Source: Isoetes taiwanensis (lineage: Eukaryota > Streptophyta > Lycopodiopsida > Isoetales > Isoetaceae). Taken from it: DNA of 64,000 nucleotides. The stretch spans positions 7,834,095-7,898,094 of the forward strand of contig JAJEKV010000063.1 of NCBI GenBank assembly GCA_021234155.1, given 5' to 3'. Under the pieces are notes generated by a model, which had not been told where the DNA came from, ran no database searches, and saw nothing but the letters and a program-made list of their open reading frames with translations. This document shows, piece after piece, positions 1-10,306 of this stretch; the first letter of the stretch is position 1, and every line of letters begins with the position of its first letter. A program made the position numbers and the translations under genes.

Positions 1-570
1 TGGCAACCCTTCTAGAGCACGACATTGAAGACGTTCCTGTAGGTTTTCAAGCCTGTATTCCCGGAGCACCTTCTGAAACCTGAGCTCAACGATGAGAAAC
101 CCATTGAATAGCATGATCAGAGGCAGTTCGCCATATCTGGAAGGCGACAACAACATTGACTTTACCGAATGCCTTTGTTTAGAGCCAATTAGGGAGCTAG
201 ATGAAGCGGCCAAACTCCACTGCAGTGCCAACAAGCAACTCCAGTTATTACGGATCAAATGAGGAAGGATACTTTACTTGGCAACTTGAGGAAGTCGCTG
301 AGCAGGAAGAAAGTGAAGAAAGCCCTGACATAGAAGGCTTTCAACCTTCTAGGTCAGTGAAACCCTTCGTGCAACAAGCTAGAAGCTCTTTGACATGATT
401 GTTTGAGTCAATCTTTAAGAAAGCCGAGATATCTTTCTAAAATCCTAACTTGCTCGTTGAGGGTGCAATTAGTTTAACTTGCAAGCACTCACCGCTTCAT
501 AGGCTTTAAATAATTTGATCAATTTGAAATTATTCCATTTTATATGTTTTCTAACTTGTTTATGCATCAA
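1..570. other. Left edge, no recognised gene
   Basis: Short open stretches run on the plus strand, the longest at 201-398 (65 codons, rich in Glu and Ser). Neighbouring frames are interrupted by stops and I recognise no domain. This could be the end of a decayed gene entering from outside the window, or chance. From about 420 the sequence becomes AT-rich and non-coding. Confidence 0.3.
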
Positions 571-1679
571 AAGTAAGATTTTGATGAATAATTAGTGTTT
601 CCAGTTTGTCTTATTACATGATAATGGAGAGAATAAGCATGAATATGATAGAAAGTGATAACACGAGAAGTTTAAAAGCAAAAGAGATCTTCTAATATTG
701 ATGTTTTATACACAGGTAGAAATTATACCAAAATTTTGGTTGCAAACTCATTCGCAATAATTTCTTACAACCAAATCAATATCTTCAGCATTGGCTTTTC
801 TTTGCAAATCTGATCTATTCTTAAAGGAATCTGGCACTATAGGAGTTGATATAATGGAGTCGAATATGTCAAGTGTTTTTTTACAGATCCAATTTTCTTT
901 GTCTTCATCTTTTGAATGCCATGATGCCGGATTTATACTGCACTCCATATTGCAGCAACATTTAATAGGATCGTCGATCAAACATATATTTTCTTCTTGG
1001 AAGCCTTCAATGAGATCCATGATATCATGAACATTTTTTATGAAGATAACCTTGGCGACGAAAAATTCCACAATTCTCTTGAGCTAAAATGATGTAGAAG
1101 TTGAAGTTCCTTAATTCTAGAACTACCTCTAGGATTTCTACTATATTGGCCCTCACCATTGATGACCATATTCCAATGCTTGCTATATCCTTCAAGTGGC
1201 TTAACAATTTTCCAATCCCAAGTCTTGGGTACATCCATTTCCTGCTTGTCTCTACAACTTTAGAAGGAAAAGGAGGTGCTCTTCGATACCATGCTTTTGA
1301 GAAACTCTTCAGAAGGACTCCATTTAAATCAAACAAAAAAAGCTTTTTTTATTATGCTTCCTGCCTACAAACATATTTCGCTCTTTATTACTCTACCTAT
1401 ATACGAGAGCATAGCAGCACTGGCATCTTGCAGGCAACTAACTGCAAGCAAGATATGTCTCAATCCAAACTGACTACGAAGAGGGAAAAGCATCTAATGA
1501 CCTAATTGGTCACATACCTTGAGGGGAGCCTTAGCTCAACAAAATTTCAAAAGTATTCCACTTCACAATGTTCTTGCACTTAGCAGCCAAATGAACCTAT
1601 TCTTCTATTTAATGAGCAGGAGACATTCCTTCCTTCTTGGAAGTCATGTCCTCGTCTTCAATTCTAATAGGTGAAAGAG
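570..1679 (-). pseudogene. FCP1/HAD-like phosphatase-domain gene, 3' part, cut by a transposon
   Basis: Read on the minus strand, the frame 1336-1025 begins FDLNGVLL and continues to GIWSSMVRANI. The frame 1071-748 then gives IKNVHDIMDL and ICLIDDP, followed by NPASW and an LDIFDSI end. This is the order of the FCP1 homology domain: motif I, GIWSS, the second Asp motif, and the C-terminal helix. The family removes phosphate from proteins or is catalytically silent. Motif I is normally DxDxT/V, but here the second Asp is Asn (DLNGV), a form I know from a plant-specific subgroup. A frame change near 1050-1075 separates the two halves. Upstream coding-like sequence (IRIEDEDMTSKKEGM, with stops after it) runs up to the transposon border at 1684 and appears to resume beyond its other end at 10311. 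I call it a pseudogene because of the frame break and the insertion. Confidence 0.6.
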
Positions 1680-1683
1680 GTGG

Positions 1684-1706
1684 GGGTAAAAGAAAGCTAG
1701 GGTGTC
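1684..1706 (+). repeat. Left terminal inverted repeat of the 8.6 kb element
   Basis: It begins GGGTAAAAGAAAGCTAGG and ends GTGTC. It is identical to the reverse complement of 10284-10306. The 4 bases before it (GTGG) also follow the right repeat. Confidence 0.9.
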
Positions 1707-1726
1707 CTACATTTGGCCAAATGTAG
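1707..1726. repeat. Left subterminal perfect palindrome
   Basis: CTACATTTGGCCAAATGTAG is a perfect 20-bp palindrome directly abutting the left inverted repeat. A similar near-palindrome lies just inside the right end (10251-10268). Paired subterminal palindromes are candidate transposase-binding or hairpin sites; that role is inferred. Confidence 0.75.
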
Positions 1727-2029
1727 AGTAAGAGATGTATCATATTTCAAATACATAACCGTGTTTTCAGTATGTACATAATAGCTATATTAAGGAAGCT
1801 TTTTTTTTCGGAATTAATTGCCACGTCAATTAAAACGCAATCATGAAGCAGATTTCACTCCCACCGCTCTAACCACTCCAAGAAACGCCTGAACGTTAGG
1901 AGAATTTCCCACTTTCTGGCAAAACTTCGCCCAGCTCCAGGATTTCCCTCCTTCTTGCCAGAATTCCTCCAGCTAACCCTAAGCCATGCAAGAACTATGA
2001 TGAACAACGAAGGAACAGAAATGGCGTAA

Positions 2030-4409
2030 AGAAGATTGCAATATTGGGATCAGGTTCAAGATTTACGTCCTGTGCAAAGGAGAGCTTTAGCAGTGAAAAC
2101 TATTCGGGATGAAAGGCTGTACTTCTTTTTTGAACCTGCCATTGAAAATCTAGCGCAAGCAATTGTGAAGGATACTATGCTACAAAATATCCGTGAAGGT
2201 CTGCAGGAAGTGAAACAAGCAAATAACAATGATAAATTAGGAGTAAGCATTCCCTGTTATCAATGATTGTTGGTGAGAATGGAAAACTCAAGCAAAAAGG
2301 AGTAGCCTCCAGAATTCTTCAAGTGCACAAGCAAGAAACCTTACAAAAGCTGCAATTAGAAGAAAGCACATGTCATTATCAGGTGCTAACATGTGGGCAC
2401 TGGCAGGAAGGCAACCCAGGGCAGACATGCTTCCGGAATCAACCAAACACTTGGTAAATGATTTTTGGTTAAGTCACACAAAAACTTCTCCAAAGTACAG
2501 GGATGTCAGGAAGAAAAGGACACTTCCAATCCAGTATTTGGACATGCCCCAGGCCAGTTTTAAGTCTTTTAATCCTCTTTGTTGCAAGCTTGATAGAAGC
2601 TAGCTTTTGTGCACCCTGGATAAGTTTAGTAATCCTATTTGCATTCCATGCAAGGGATGTATCTGATATACATTGAAGTACATCCAACTACAATAATTAT
2701 ATTTTTACACTTGGAGGTACTGAATGAGCTATGTTTAATAGGAAAAGTACTTGGATGTACTTCCAATTACATCCAATGTGGCAGAAGGCAGAAAATGTGT
2801 TGAAAGTCAGGCTGTGTTTTTATAGTCTCGATTTTTGTAGTTCCCAAGTACATGCTAATACACTCTGAGCTATCATGATCTCAAGATACTGTTGAAAGAT
2901 AGGGTAATATATAAAAGTATTTAAATGTACTTCCCTCCATAAGAAAAGTATTGAATACATACATCTGTAACACAGTGACACTGTGTGTGACCTGGTTATA
3001 TATTGAGTTTTTTATATACATCTGGAATGCGTTGGAGTACATTCTCTACATATTTACACATATCATGTACATAATATGTACGATGTTGTGTTATAGTAGT
3101 TGAATGTATATCAAATCATGGCCTGACTACCATAGAACTAATGCAATGTCTGCAACATCTTTGAATTCGTAAGTAGTTTTAATTTATGTTTTACTTATAC
3201 ATGCCGCTTTTTTCCTTGCAGAGTGAATTGTATGAGATGTTCAAAGATGAATATCCTGAAGTGAAGATTAGCGTCATAATGTTCGAGCTGCTTAAGCCTA
3301 CGTGTGTGAGAAGGTTGAAAGAGAGGAACACATGCTGTTGCATGAAGCATGAACAAGCTGAGCTATACAGAAAAGCATTTAGTGTACTAAGGAGAAAATT
3401 TCATGCCAATTGTACATGTTCTTATGGTGTTTGTGCAGCAAATGAGAACAATGGCGTCTGCCAAGCTCCTTCTAAAACATTTCAAAATGTTAGCGCTATG
3501 TGGAGAGCTACAGTTTGTGACAAGGAAGGTGAAGAGTGACATAGTTTGGACTGTGTCAAGGGAGAGTGCCAGAGCTGTGGCACTGAAAATATTCAAATAT
3601 GTCCTAAGGAGAAAGAGTCGCAGAATGAGAACATTGAATGGTAAGTTTACAAGTACGTGAATGAACCTTCCAAAGCTGGCACTTCAAGGAGGCTGAAGCT
3701 TGTTACTGAAAATGGGAGTCCAGGTACATTGCTTAACAAGATGTTTCATCACCTTACAATGTTCAATATTCACAACTTTTCAGCAAGTTGGCATAGCAAA
3801 CAATTCAAGAAATCAGTGCAAAATTTGATGGATGATTCTGTTTTATCAGTAATGGACTTCGCAGAGAACTATACTTTGCAGCCACTCAGGGAGGTTCAGT
3901 CCGAGCATTGGAACAATGACCAGATAATTATTTTGGTGCATATAACCATGATGAAAGTCAATGGCGAGCTAAAAACAACTGTTCATTTGTATGTTTCCGA
4001 TGTTATGAAGCATGATGCTTTCTTTGTTCAGGCTGCACTCAAGAAACACCATACTTGGATGATGCAAAAAGGTTTTGGCCACATCAAATACCATGTCATG
4101 TGGTCTGATGGGTGTGCTGCTAAGTTTAAGTGTTCTCGAGCCTTTTATTTGAATGTGGCCAAGTATTATAACAGGTATAGAATTAGGATGCAGTGGAATT
4201 ATTTTGGCTCAGGCCATGGGAAAGGAGAACATGATGGGCAGGCTGCTTTGGAGAAAAGGTTCCTTGCAGACGAGCAAAGGAATGGTATTTCGATTTTGTG
4301 TGCCAACTCTGCTTGCACTTTGCTCAGACAAAAGAAGTGCAAAATGGACAAAGTCATATGGGAGGTCATGGCAGAAGACATTAAACGTGGACCCTCGCTC
4401 GCCTTGTGA
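2030..4409 (+). pseudogene. Transposase-like gene (MDFAENY / SDGC / GHGKG family)
   Basis: Coding pieces lie at 2036-2250 (helical, VQDLRPVQRRAL), 2370-2520 (LSGANMW, VNDFWLSHTKTSP) and 3222-4409. The last opens with ELYEMFKDEYPEVKIS, has a Cys/His patch (TCCCMKH, then CTCSYGVC and DCVKGECQSCG), then VMDFAENYTLQP, VQSEHWNNDQ, HVMWSDGCAAKFKCSRAF, and NYFGSGHGKGEHDGQAALEKR. This motif series recurs in uncharacterised transposon-encoded proteins of animals and plants; the D (DFAENY) and D (SDGC) look like DDE-type catalytic positions. The frame from 3186 is broken by TGA at 3537-3539 and TAA at 3642-3644, with the conserved Cys patch continuing past both stops in the same frame, so they look like lesions rather than ends. 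About 700 bp without coding signal (2550-3220) looks like an intron. The same family occurs on the minus strand near 42 kb. Confidence 0.7.
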
Positions 4410-5560
4410 GACATTGCTCGGTACTCTAGCTATACATTGTGTGTTCCGCTATTAATCCAGCCTAACCCAACACTTGTCATGTATAGATCCCCGCCATGTT
4501 TTTGCAATGGTTGCTTGAATTTCAGATGGGGAGAATGTAAGAATCTCCAAAGATTGTGGTGCGTGGAAGTCGCAAAAATCGGAGCCTAGTTCGCCCAAGT
4601 TGACTGAACAACAAGAAGAGCTAGTTGGTTTTATGCAACCGATGAGCAAGAACTATCCAAGTACTTCAAATTAGAGACATATTTGCAACTTTTATCGCTC
4701 CAGTGGAATCATGAAAATGTTCCATACTTGGCCGCCCCTATGCATGAAGGAGATGCATATTCTTCGTGAAGATATGATTGACGATTACGTAAATAGAATG
4801 CTTGCCGGTGATGTGGTTATAGCTGGTCATTACTATCAACCGCTACAAGGCACAAAACCACAAGTACAAGTTGTTGGATGACAAAATAGTATTGGTACCA
4901 AACCGAATCTGTAATTGGAGCAAAGTTCACGATGCAGCAGGTCAAGCATAAGTTGAAGGGGGCACGTACAGCATATATGATCACACGAGAGGTGCATGAC
5001 ATGCTTATATCAAGCCTACCTGAGATTGTTGAATGCATATGACTAAGTTCTATACAAAGGAACTTTCATATTTGTCATCATCTTCTGTTATGTTGAGAAA
5101 ACTAGTCGATTGCTGCAAGTTTTTTCTTATTTACTTATTTTTTAGTCTGAAGTGCATTTTGATACTTCAATTTTAGTATCACACAATATCTTCTGTTTCC
5201 ATGTATATCAGAAAGTACAAAATGTTCATCAATTGTTGCATGAAGAAGTGAAACTATTCTGTGAACTTGTTCTGTTATAAAGGATATCAATAGCTTTTCT
5301 TTTGATTCATGAAATAAAGCAGAAAATGCAACATGTAGATCGATGTATGGAGACAAAAACTCTTGTATTAGATATCACAAGATATACAACCTAGTCAGGA
5401 GATATAAAGCCAATATATACAAGTCTGTTGTTCATGTTTTATATTAACATTAAATTATATTCAAAATCTGGTCACAGCCGATGTGAAGCCAGTATATACT
5501 TTTCTGTTGTTTCAGTATGTTACTTTCTTGCAGCTTGTCCATAGCCTGGACATGCCATCT
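4410..5560 (+). other. Region between the two gene units of the element
   Basis: Short open pieces follow the transposase (about 4580-4680 and 4730-4870, Asp/Glu-rich) but are broken by stops. They may be the decayed tail of the transposase protein. From 5040 the DNA is AT-rich with no coding signal. It separates two convergent transcription units, so both 3' ends should fall here. Confidence 0.35.
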
Positions 5561-6210
5561 CTGTCCTTGTAGCCCTCTGAAAGCATTTGCCTCCGCATAC
5601 CGTTGTTAGTACATCGGTTGGATTACGAAAGGGTTACGCTTCACATACCTTTGTGTGTCCGGTGCTATCAACAAACCCTCTAGCCATAGTTTCAAAAGTG
5701 TCAAGAGACATGTGTCTTCCACATCTTTTTCGTGCCATGAAGGGGACATATGCAATTTTCGTTGGGATTGAAAAGCATCTTGTACTCGGAGTCGTCTACT
5801 ATTAGTGCTGTTTCATTCTTGTCCGATACTTCTCAGATATAAACTCAATTGGCTTCAGATACAAAGGTTTGTCTTTCAAAAAAGTCGCAATCCGGAAAGG
5901 CACCCAAACAAAGGGTTTCCATTAAAGGTGAATCTTAAGTCCCTTTATCTCAAGGCCATTGTGAAGATTTTATCCACTACTCTTGATAGGTTCCATGGAG
6001 CTATTGATGACCATATTCCTACTTCAAAGTGTTCAAATACAAATTTGAGGAATTCGTCTAGGTGGGGCCTTAAAAACAACACTTTCTTGCCTATTATGTC
6101 ATAGTTTCCAACTAGCTGATCATCTGCTATCAAAGTCCTATGTATTTGTTTTGCCAAAACATTATTGATATCAAACACTATCAATCTTTTCTGTACACCT
6201 GCTATGAAAG
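5560..6210 (-). pseudogene. Second FCP1/HAD-like domain, inside the transposon
   Basis: The minus-strand frame from 6196 reads RLIVFDINNVLAK, then VLFLRPHLDEFLKFVFEHFE and VGIWSSIAPWN up to a stop near 5945. In other frames the domain goes on with PFRIATFLKDKPLYLKPI, LIVDDSEYKMLFNPNENC and a basic C-terminus to about 5560. This covers the FCP1 homology domain from motif I to the last Asp motif. Motif I is DINNV where DxDxT/V is expected, so the second Asp is Asn, as in the copy at 570-1679. The two copies share protein motifs but little DNA identity. A likely acceptor (GCAG before GTGTACAG, about 6205) suggests that the domain is spliced downstream of the Ulp1 exons. Frame breaks suggest decay, or more introns than I can place. 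Confidence 0.6.
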
Positions 6211-6379
6211 AACATGCAATTTATCAATAAAGTATGGTGGAGTTGAATAAAAAGAAATTTTATTCATTAAAATTTAATGAAAATTTGTATATTTTATAAT
6301 CAAATAGTGTTTAGCAGTGACAATGGGGATAGGCTTTCTCAGCCACATTTATTAGTACCAGATGGTCTAATGGTTCGGG

Positions 6380-9300
6380 GTGCGATGTGAATGTGGTCTA
6401 ACTCCTGAAGTAGTGCTCGGATGAGAACATCACGACGATCCTCCGCATACTTTGGCAAGAACCAGCCGGTAATCTGTAATGTGACAAAGAATACTTACAT
6501 AATAAGTATTGGAAATCATTTGTTTGCAAGACAAAACGCATGAGACACTCACATTGGTAGTTTTACCACACACGATTGTGTCCACAAACTTCAGCATATA
6601 AGCTGTAACATAGAGGCCACATGAATCCCCATCTTTCTGCTGTGGACACTTATGAATCTTCACAACTGGTGAAGGGTTTTGTTCATGCTTCAAGAAAGTG
6701 GGACACTCGACACAACCGCGTGCCATAGTGAGGATGTGGAGCCTGCAAAAGACCAGATCAACTCTGTAGCAAATGAATAAAAAAAGCTACTAACATGATA
6801 TCTAATCTACTCAATATACTTTAATAAAAGGAGATGTGAAATAAAAAATACCTCTTAAGTGTAACCATGTCAACGTCAATGTCCTCGGCAGAATTGAAGA
6901 TCTGAATATTTATGGTGTTCTTACTCTTAGTAAGTGCCATGTTGAAGATAGCCAAAGTGTGATGTTCAGTAATAGCAGATAGCATTGGAATCATAATCCA
7001 TCTGCACTTGAGCCAATTTATCCCTGTAAGAGCTCCCTTTACAATATCTCTTCCACGCTCGGAGGCTACCATAGATTTATCTTTTTCGCTTGCCTTGCAG
7101 TGTGCTGTAAATTTCATGAAGCTGTCTGGTGGGAAGAACCAGACGTCGGCCTTCTTATCTGCAGGAACACAGAGCTGCAGGTACCTATAACAAGTTGAAA
7201 AGGATGAAATTACTAACTTGACTTACACATACAAATGAATAAGTTCAAAGTCCAGTACCTAGCATACATATCCACATGCCGGTTGGAAAATTTTCCAACA
7301 TCCATGTCCAGCACATCTTGTTCAAATAAATAACACTCCATTTCAGGCAAAGATCCAGGAAAGATCCTTGCCTTCTTCAACTTCATCATTCGGTTGAGCA
7401 AAGCATCATATGGCCTGTATTCAAAACTGCAGTCTGGGTTCAATGATCAGTACATTTACACAAATTCATTTACATTCGTCTACTACTATCCATAGTATTT
7501 TAAAGTTTTTAACTTAGATACTAAATGTAAATAAAAAAGTAAGATATGTAGATCAAGTTACCTGTAGGGATCATTCTTATGCTGTCCTGATACTCTTTTC
7601 TCGGAGTCAGTATCCATTTCCTTCCTTTCTTTTTCGGTTTCCTCACTTTTCAGATTCTTCTTAGGTCCTGAATCCTCGTCTTCAACCTCTCCTGATTTCT
7701 CATTGTCATGAATTTCAACCTCCTTTACTATGTTAGAAGCAAGATTTGCCACAAAGTCAAGAGTATCCTGCTCTATATCTTCACGCTCGGAAGATTCCTC
7801 TTGATTAAGACCTGTAAACATGGATGTCATGGACTTTTCAACTGTTGTACTCTAAAATAAAATGTTTTCTTACCTGTTTCTACTGCTTTAATTTTCTTCT
7901 TCTGTGCCTTTTTAGGTGTGGACTTCTTCTTTGGAGTCACATTTTCTCACGCCGCCTTTTACTTTTTCCGTGATGTGGCCTTAGCCCCGCTCTCTCAATC
8001 TTTCGAAGTTCCCCGTCATAGTCCGAATGTCACTATGCACACGGAAGTGCCGCCTTCCTCAACCTCAGACACCAGAGGGAATAGTGAGTTTGCTTTTTCC
8101 TTCAATCACTGCTTTCTTTCCCTCGACTACATCTTGCACCTCAATTTTTTTTGGAACCTCTAAAATTGTGAAAACCGAACCAAGAATAAGAAATTGCTTC
8201 TTCCGACACAATGCAAAACAATTTGAAAACAAGCGCACCTGATCCAGAGTGTAATTTCGCCAGCTTGTTTTTGGCACTTTGAAGCTCTAAAATAAATCGC
8301 ACATAACAAATGATATCGGCCTCTAACTATTCTGTTGAAATATAGCAGTACATATTACTAGAATTGACCTACATTGAAGTACTTTGAGTACATATACATG
8401 TAAACAGCTATTTATCTAGACGAAATGTACATGTAATGTACATGAATGTGCTCCAATGTATGTACATGTACACATCAGACAATTCTATTATATAACATAC
8501 CTCTAAATGTTCTGCCACACAACTCAATACACAACTCCTAATTTTATGTATTAACGTTCTACATCTAGGACCCTACACTGTGAATATATAACATATATGT
8601 AAGAAACACATATATGTATGACATGCAAGCCATGGAACTATAAGTATAAACTAACCAGTACACTCCTACATGCTGTAGCAAAACCTTAAGTGCAGCAATC
8701 TACATGTAAATGGATTCTACATTGCAAGAATCCCGGTGCAAAGAAATTAAACATAAATTATGAAATATCGCTTACCTCCAAAGGTACACACCCAAGATCT
8801 TTGAAATGTTTTCGTCCCATTTGCATGCTTTTTGGGCAGATAGTCCAGCCAGTAAATAGAATATGAGAAACAAAAGATATGAAATGAATGCTCGTGATGG
8901 AGCAACTAGGATAGGTTCATTATTAGCAAAGCCATTACTACAAAACACACATCCATGCACAGATATGAATTTTTCTTCAGCTGGAGAGATCATTAAGCTT
9001 GTTTTGGGCTGAAGAAAAATCGCTGCAGAATGCGTCATGTACTTATGCATATCATCAAGCCGTCTGCAGCACTCAAACTAAACTTTATGAGCCTCCTCAA
9101 GTTCTGCAATCCTCTTTTCACATAACTCTTTTTCCCAAATGGCTTTCTCCAATGGTTCCTGAATTCTCTTCAATATTTCTTCCATCCTGGTTCTATCTCT
9201 CATCAAAAGGTCAATCTCCTGCTGCACATTCTTGATGTCTCTCTTATTCTGCTTAGCGTCATCAAGAACACTATCAATGTTGAATCTATGCTAGGCCCTC

Positions 9301-10155
9301 TTCATGTGCATCCTTTCTTCCTGAAAACTTATTTATGTTTTCATGTAGTTCTGTTTGCTGATTTTTCAGTTCTTCAACCTTGGAAGAGCTGCTAATTAAT
9401 TGTCCATGACACTGTTGCAACAGAGTTTCCGCAAATTGAAGGTTTTCCTTAGGGTAAAATCCTTGCCGCAATTTAAGAACCTTGATGTGGATTTAGAGGT
9501 CCCAATTTCTTTCGGATAGCAGCATTCTTTTGCTCCTCCCTTTGCCAAATCTTTGGCCAAAACTTTAAATGTATCCCAATCTACTTTTACCCCTGTTAAT
9601 TGAAGGCCAAAGGCACGAGCAAAGTACTGTGTACATGGCGATTGGTGACCTCCCCGCTACCAAAAACAATTTCATAATGCTTGTAGAAGTTCTCGCCCAC
9701 TGCTTCACGCTTAGATTCTTTTGAACCCCGTGATGTCTTTAGGCCCCCACCGCCGTCCATGATCCGTTGTAACTGAAAAATTTCATCTGCATTGACACAT
9801 CTTACATGCTTTGCTTCCACAACAGCGGGTTCTTCACAAATAAGTCTTCTTTTTGGCCCTGGTTCTTTAAATGCTTGAACCTTCCTCTTGTTTTTTTCGA
9901 TTTTCTTGCTAGAATCGACTATTTTCAAATTCTTATTTAATCTGAGTGACTTCCGGGGGGCAAAGGCATCCATTGCTTGGATTTGGGCAGGGATTTCGAG
10001 GAAGAAGAATAAATTACAGTCAGATTGCTTCGTTGATCACACAGAAACACCAAAAATTGGAACGGCGACAATTTTTTTCCTAAAAAGGAAACACTTCGCA
10101 ATGTCTCTCCGAAAAATCGCAATGAAGGTCCGTTCTGGTTGCCACTGCCACTCAT
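6380..10155 (-). pseudogene. Ulp1 (C48) cysteine protease gene with basic and coiled-coil N-terminal parts, transposon-encoded
   Basis: Minus-strand exons in order: 9973-9596 (Lys/Arg-rich start MDAFAPRKSLRLNKNLK, then YKHYEIVFGSGE), about 9600-9500 (LTGVKVDWDTFKVLAKD), 9471-9286 and on to about 9080 (coiled coil), 8277-8065, 7830-7558 (acidic Glu/Lys), and the protease at 7443-6400. The protease reads PGSLPEMECYLFEQDVLDMD, a long region to WLKCRWIMIPM and EHHTLAIFNM (catalytic His), IFNSAED, then CPQQKDGDSCGLYVTAYM (oxyanion Gln and catalytic Cys). Ulp1 enzymes cut SUMO or SUMO-like partners. The Asp normally following the His (DS) is Asn here (NS). Exon junctions are only partly placed, and stops interrupt the coiled-coil part, so integrity is uncertain. 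Its position inside the TIR element shows it is transposon cargo. Confidence 0.65.
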
Positions 10156-10250
10156 AATTTTGAATTGCTGATGTGGCTACTCCTAATGATTACATATCCC
10201 AACTAACTAAAATTAAAAAAAAAAAAACAAAAACGGGTGCCTACATGTCC

Positions 10251-10268
10251 TACATTATACATAATGTA
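10251..10268. repeat. Right subterminal palindrome
   Basis: TACATTAT and ATAATGTA form 8-bp arms around a 2-base centre. It mirrors the left palindrome (shared CTACATT) and lies 15 bp inside the right inverted repeat. Confidence 0.65.
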
Positions 10269-10283
10269 AGGGCATTTTTTTTA

Positions 10284-10306
10284 GACACCCTAGCTTTCTT
10301 TTACCC
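10284..10306 (-). repeat. Right terminal inverted repeat of the 8.6 kb element
   Basis: It ends CTAGCTTTCTTTTACCC and is the exact reverse complement of 1684-1706. It is followed by GTGG, the candidate target duplication. Confidence 0.9.

Larger units (their letters stand above)
1684..10306. mobile_element. 8.6 kb DNA transposon with 23-bp TIRs, DDE-like transposase, Ulp1 protease and FCP1-like domain
   Basis: The two ends carry a perfect 23-bp inverted repeat that starts GGGTAAAAGAAAGCTAGG. GTGG flanks both sides (1680-1683 and 10307-10310), giving a candidate 4-bp target duplication. Inside are a plus-strand transposase-like gene (about 2030-4409) and a minus-strand unit with an Ulp1-type cysteine protease (about 10155-6380) followed by an FCP1-like domain (6210-5560). 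Just inside each terminus lies a short palindrome. The element splits a minus-strand FCP1-like gene whose sequence resumes on both sides. C48 proteases accompany several plant DNA transposons, including MULE and CACTA types, but the transposase motifs here fit neither. I cannot name the superfamily. The transposase has in-frame stops, so this copy is not autonomous as read. Confidence 0.8.

Noticed and set aside
791-1505. Plus-strand frames opposite the FCP1-like gene
   Set aside because: The minus strand carries the recognisable FCP1 motifs; the plus frames have none.
1680-1686. 5-bp target duplication GTGGG for the 8.6 kb element
   Set aside because: Taking GTGGG makes the inverted repeats end unevenly; GTGG with symmetric GGGTAAAAG ends fits better, though G-run ambiguity remains.
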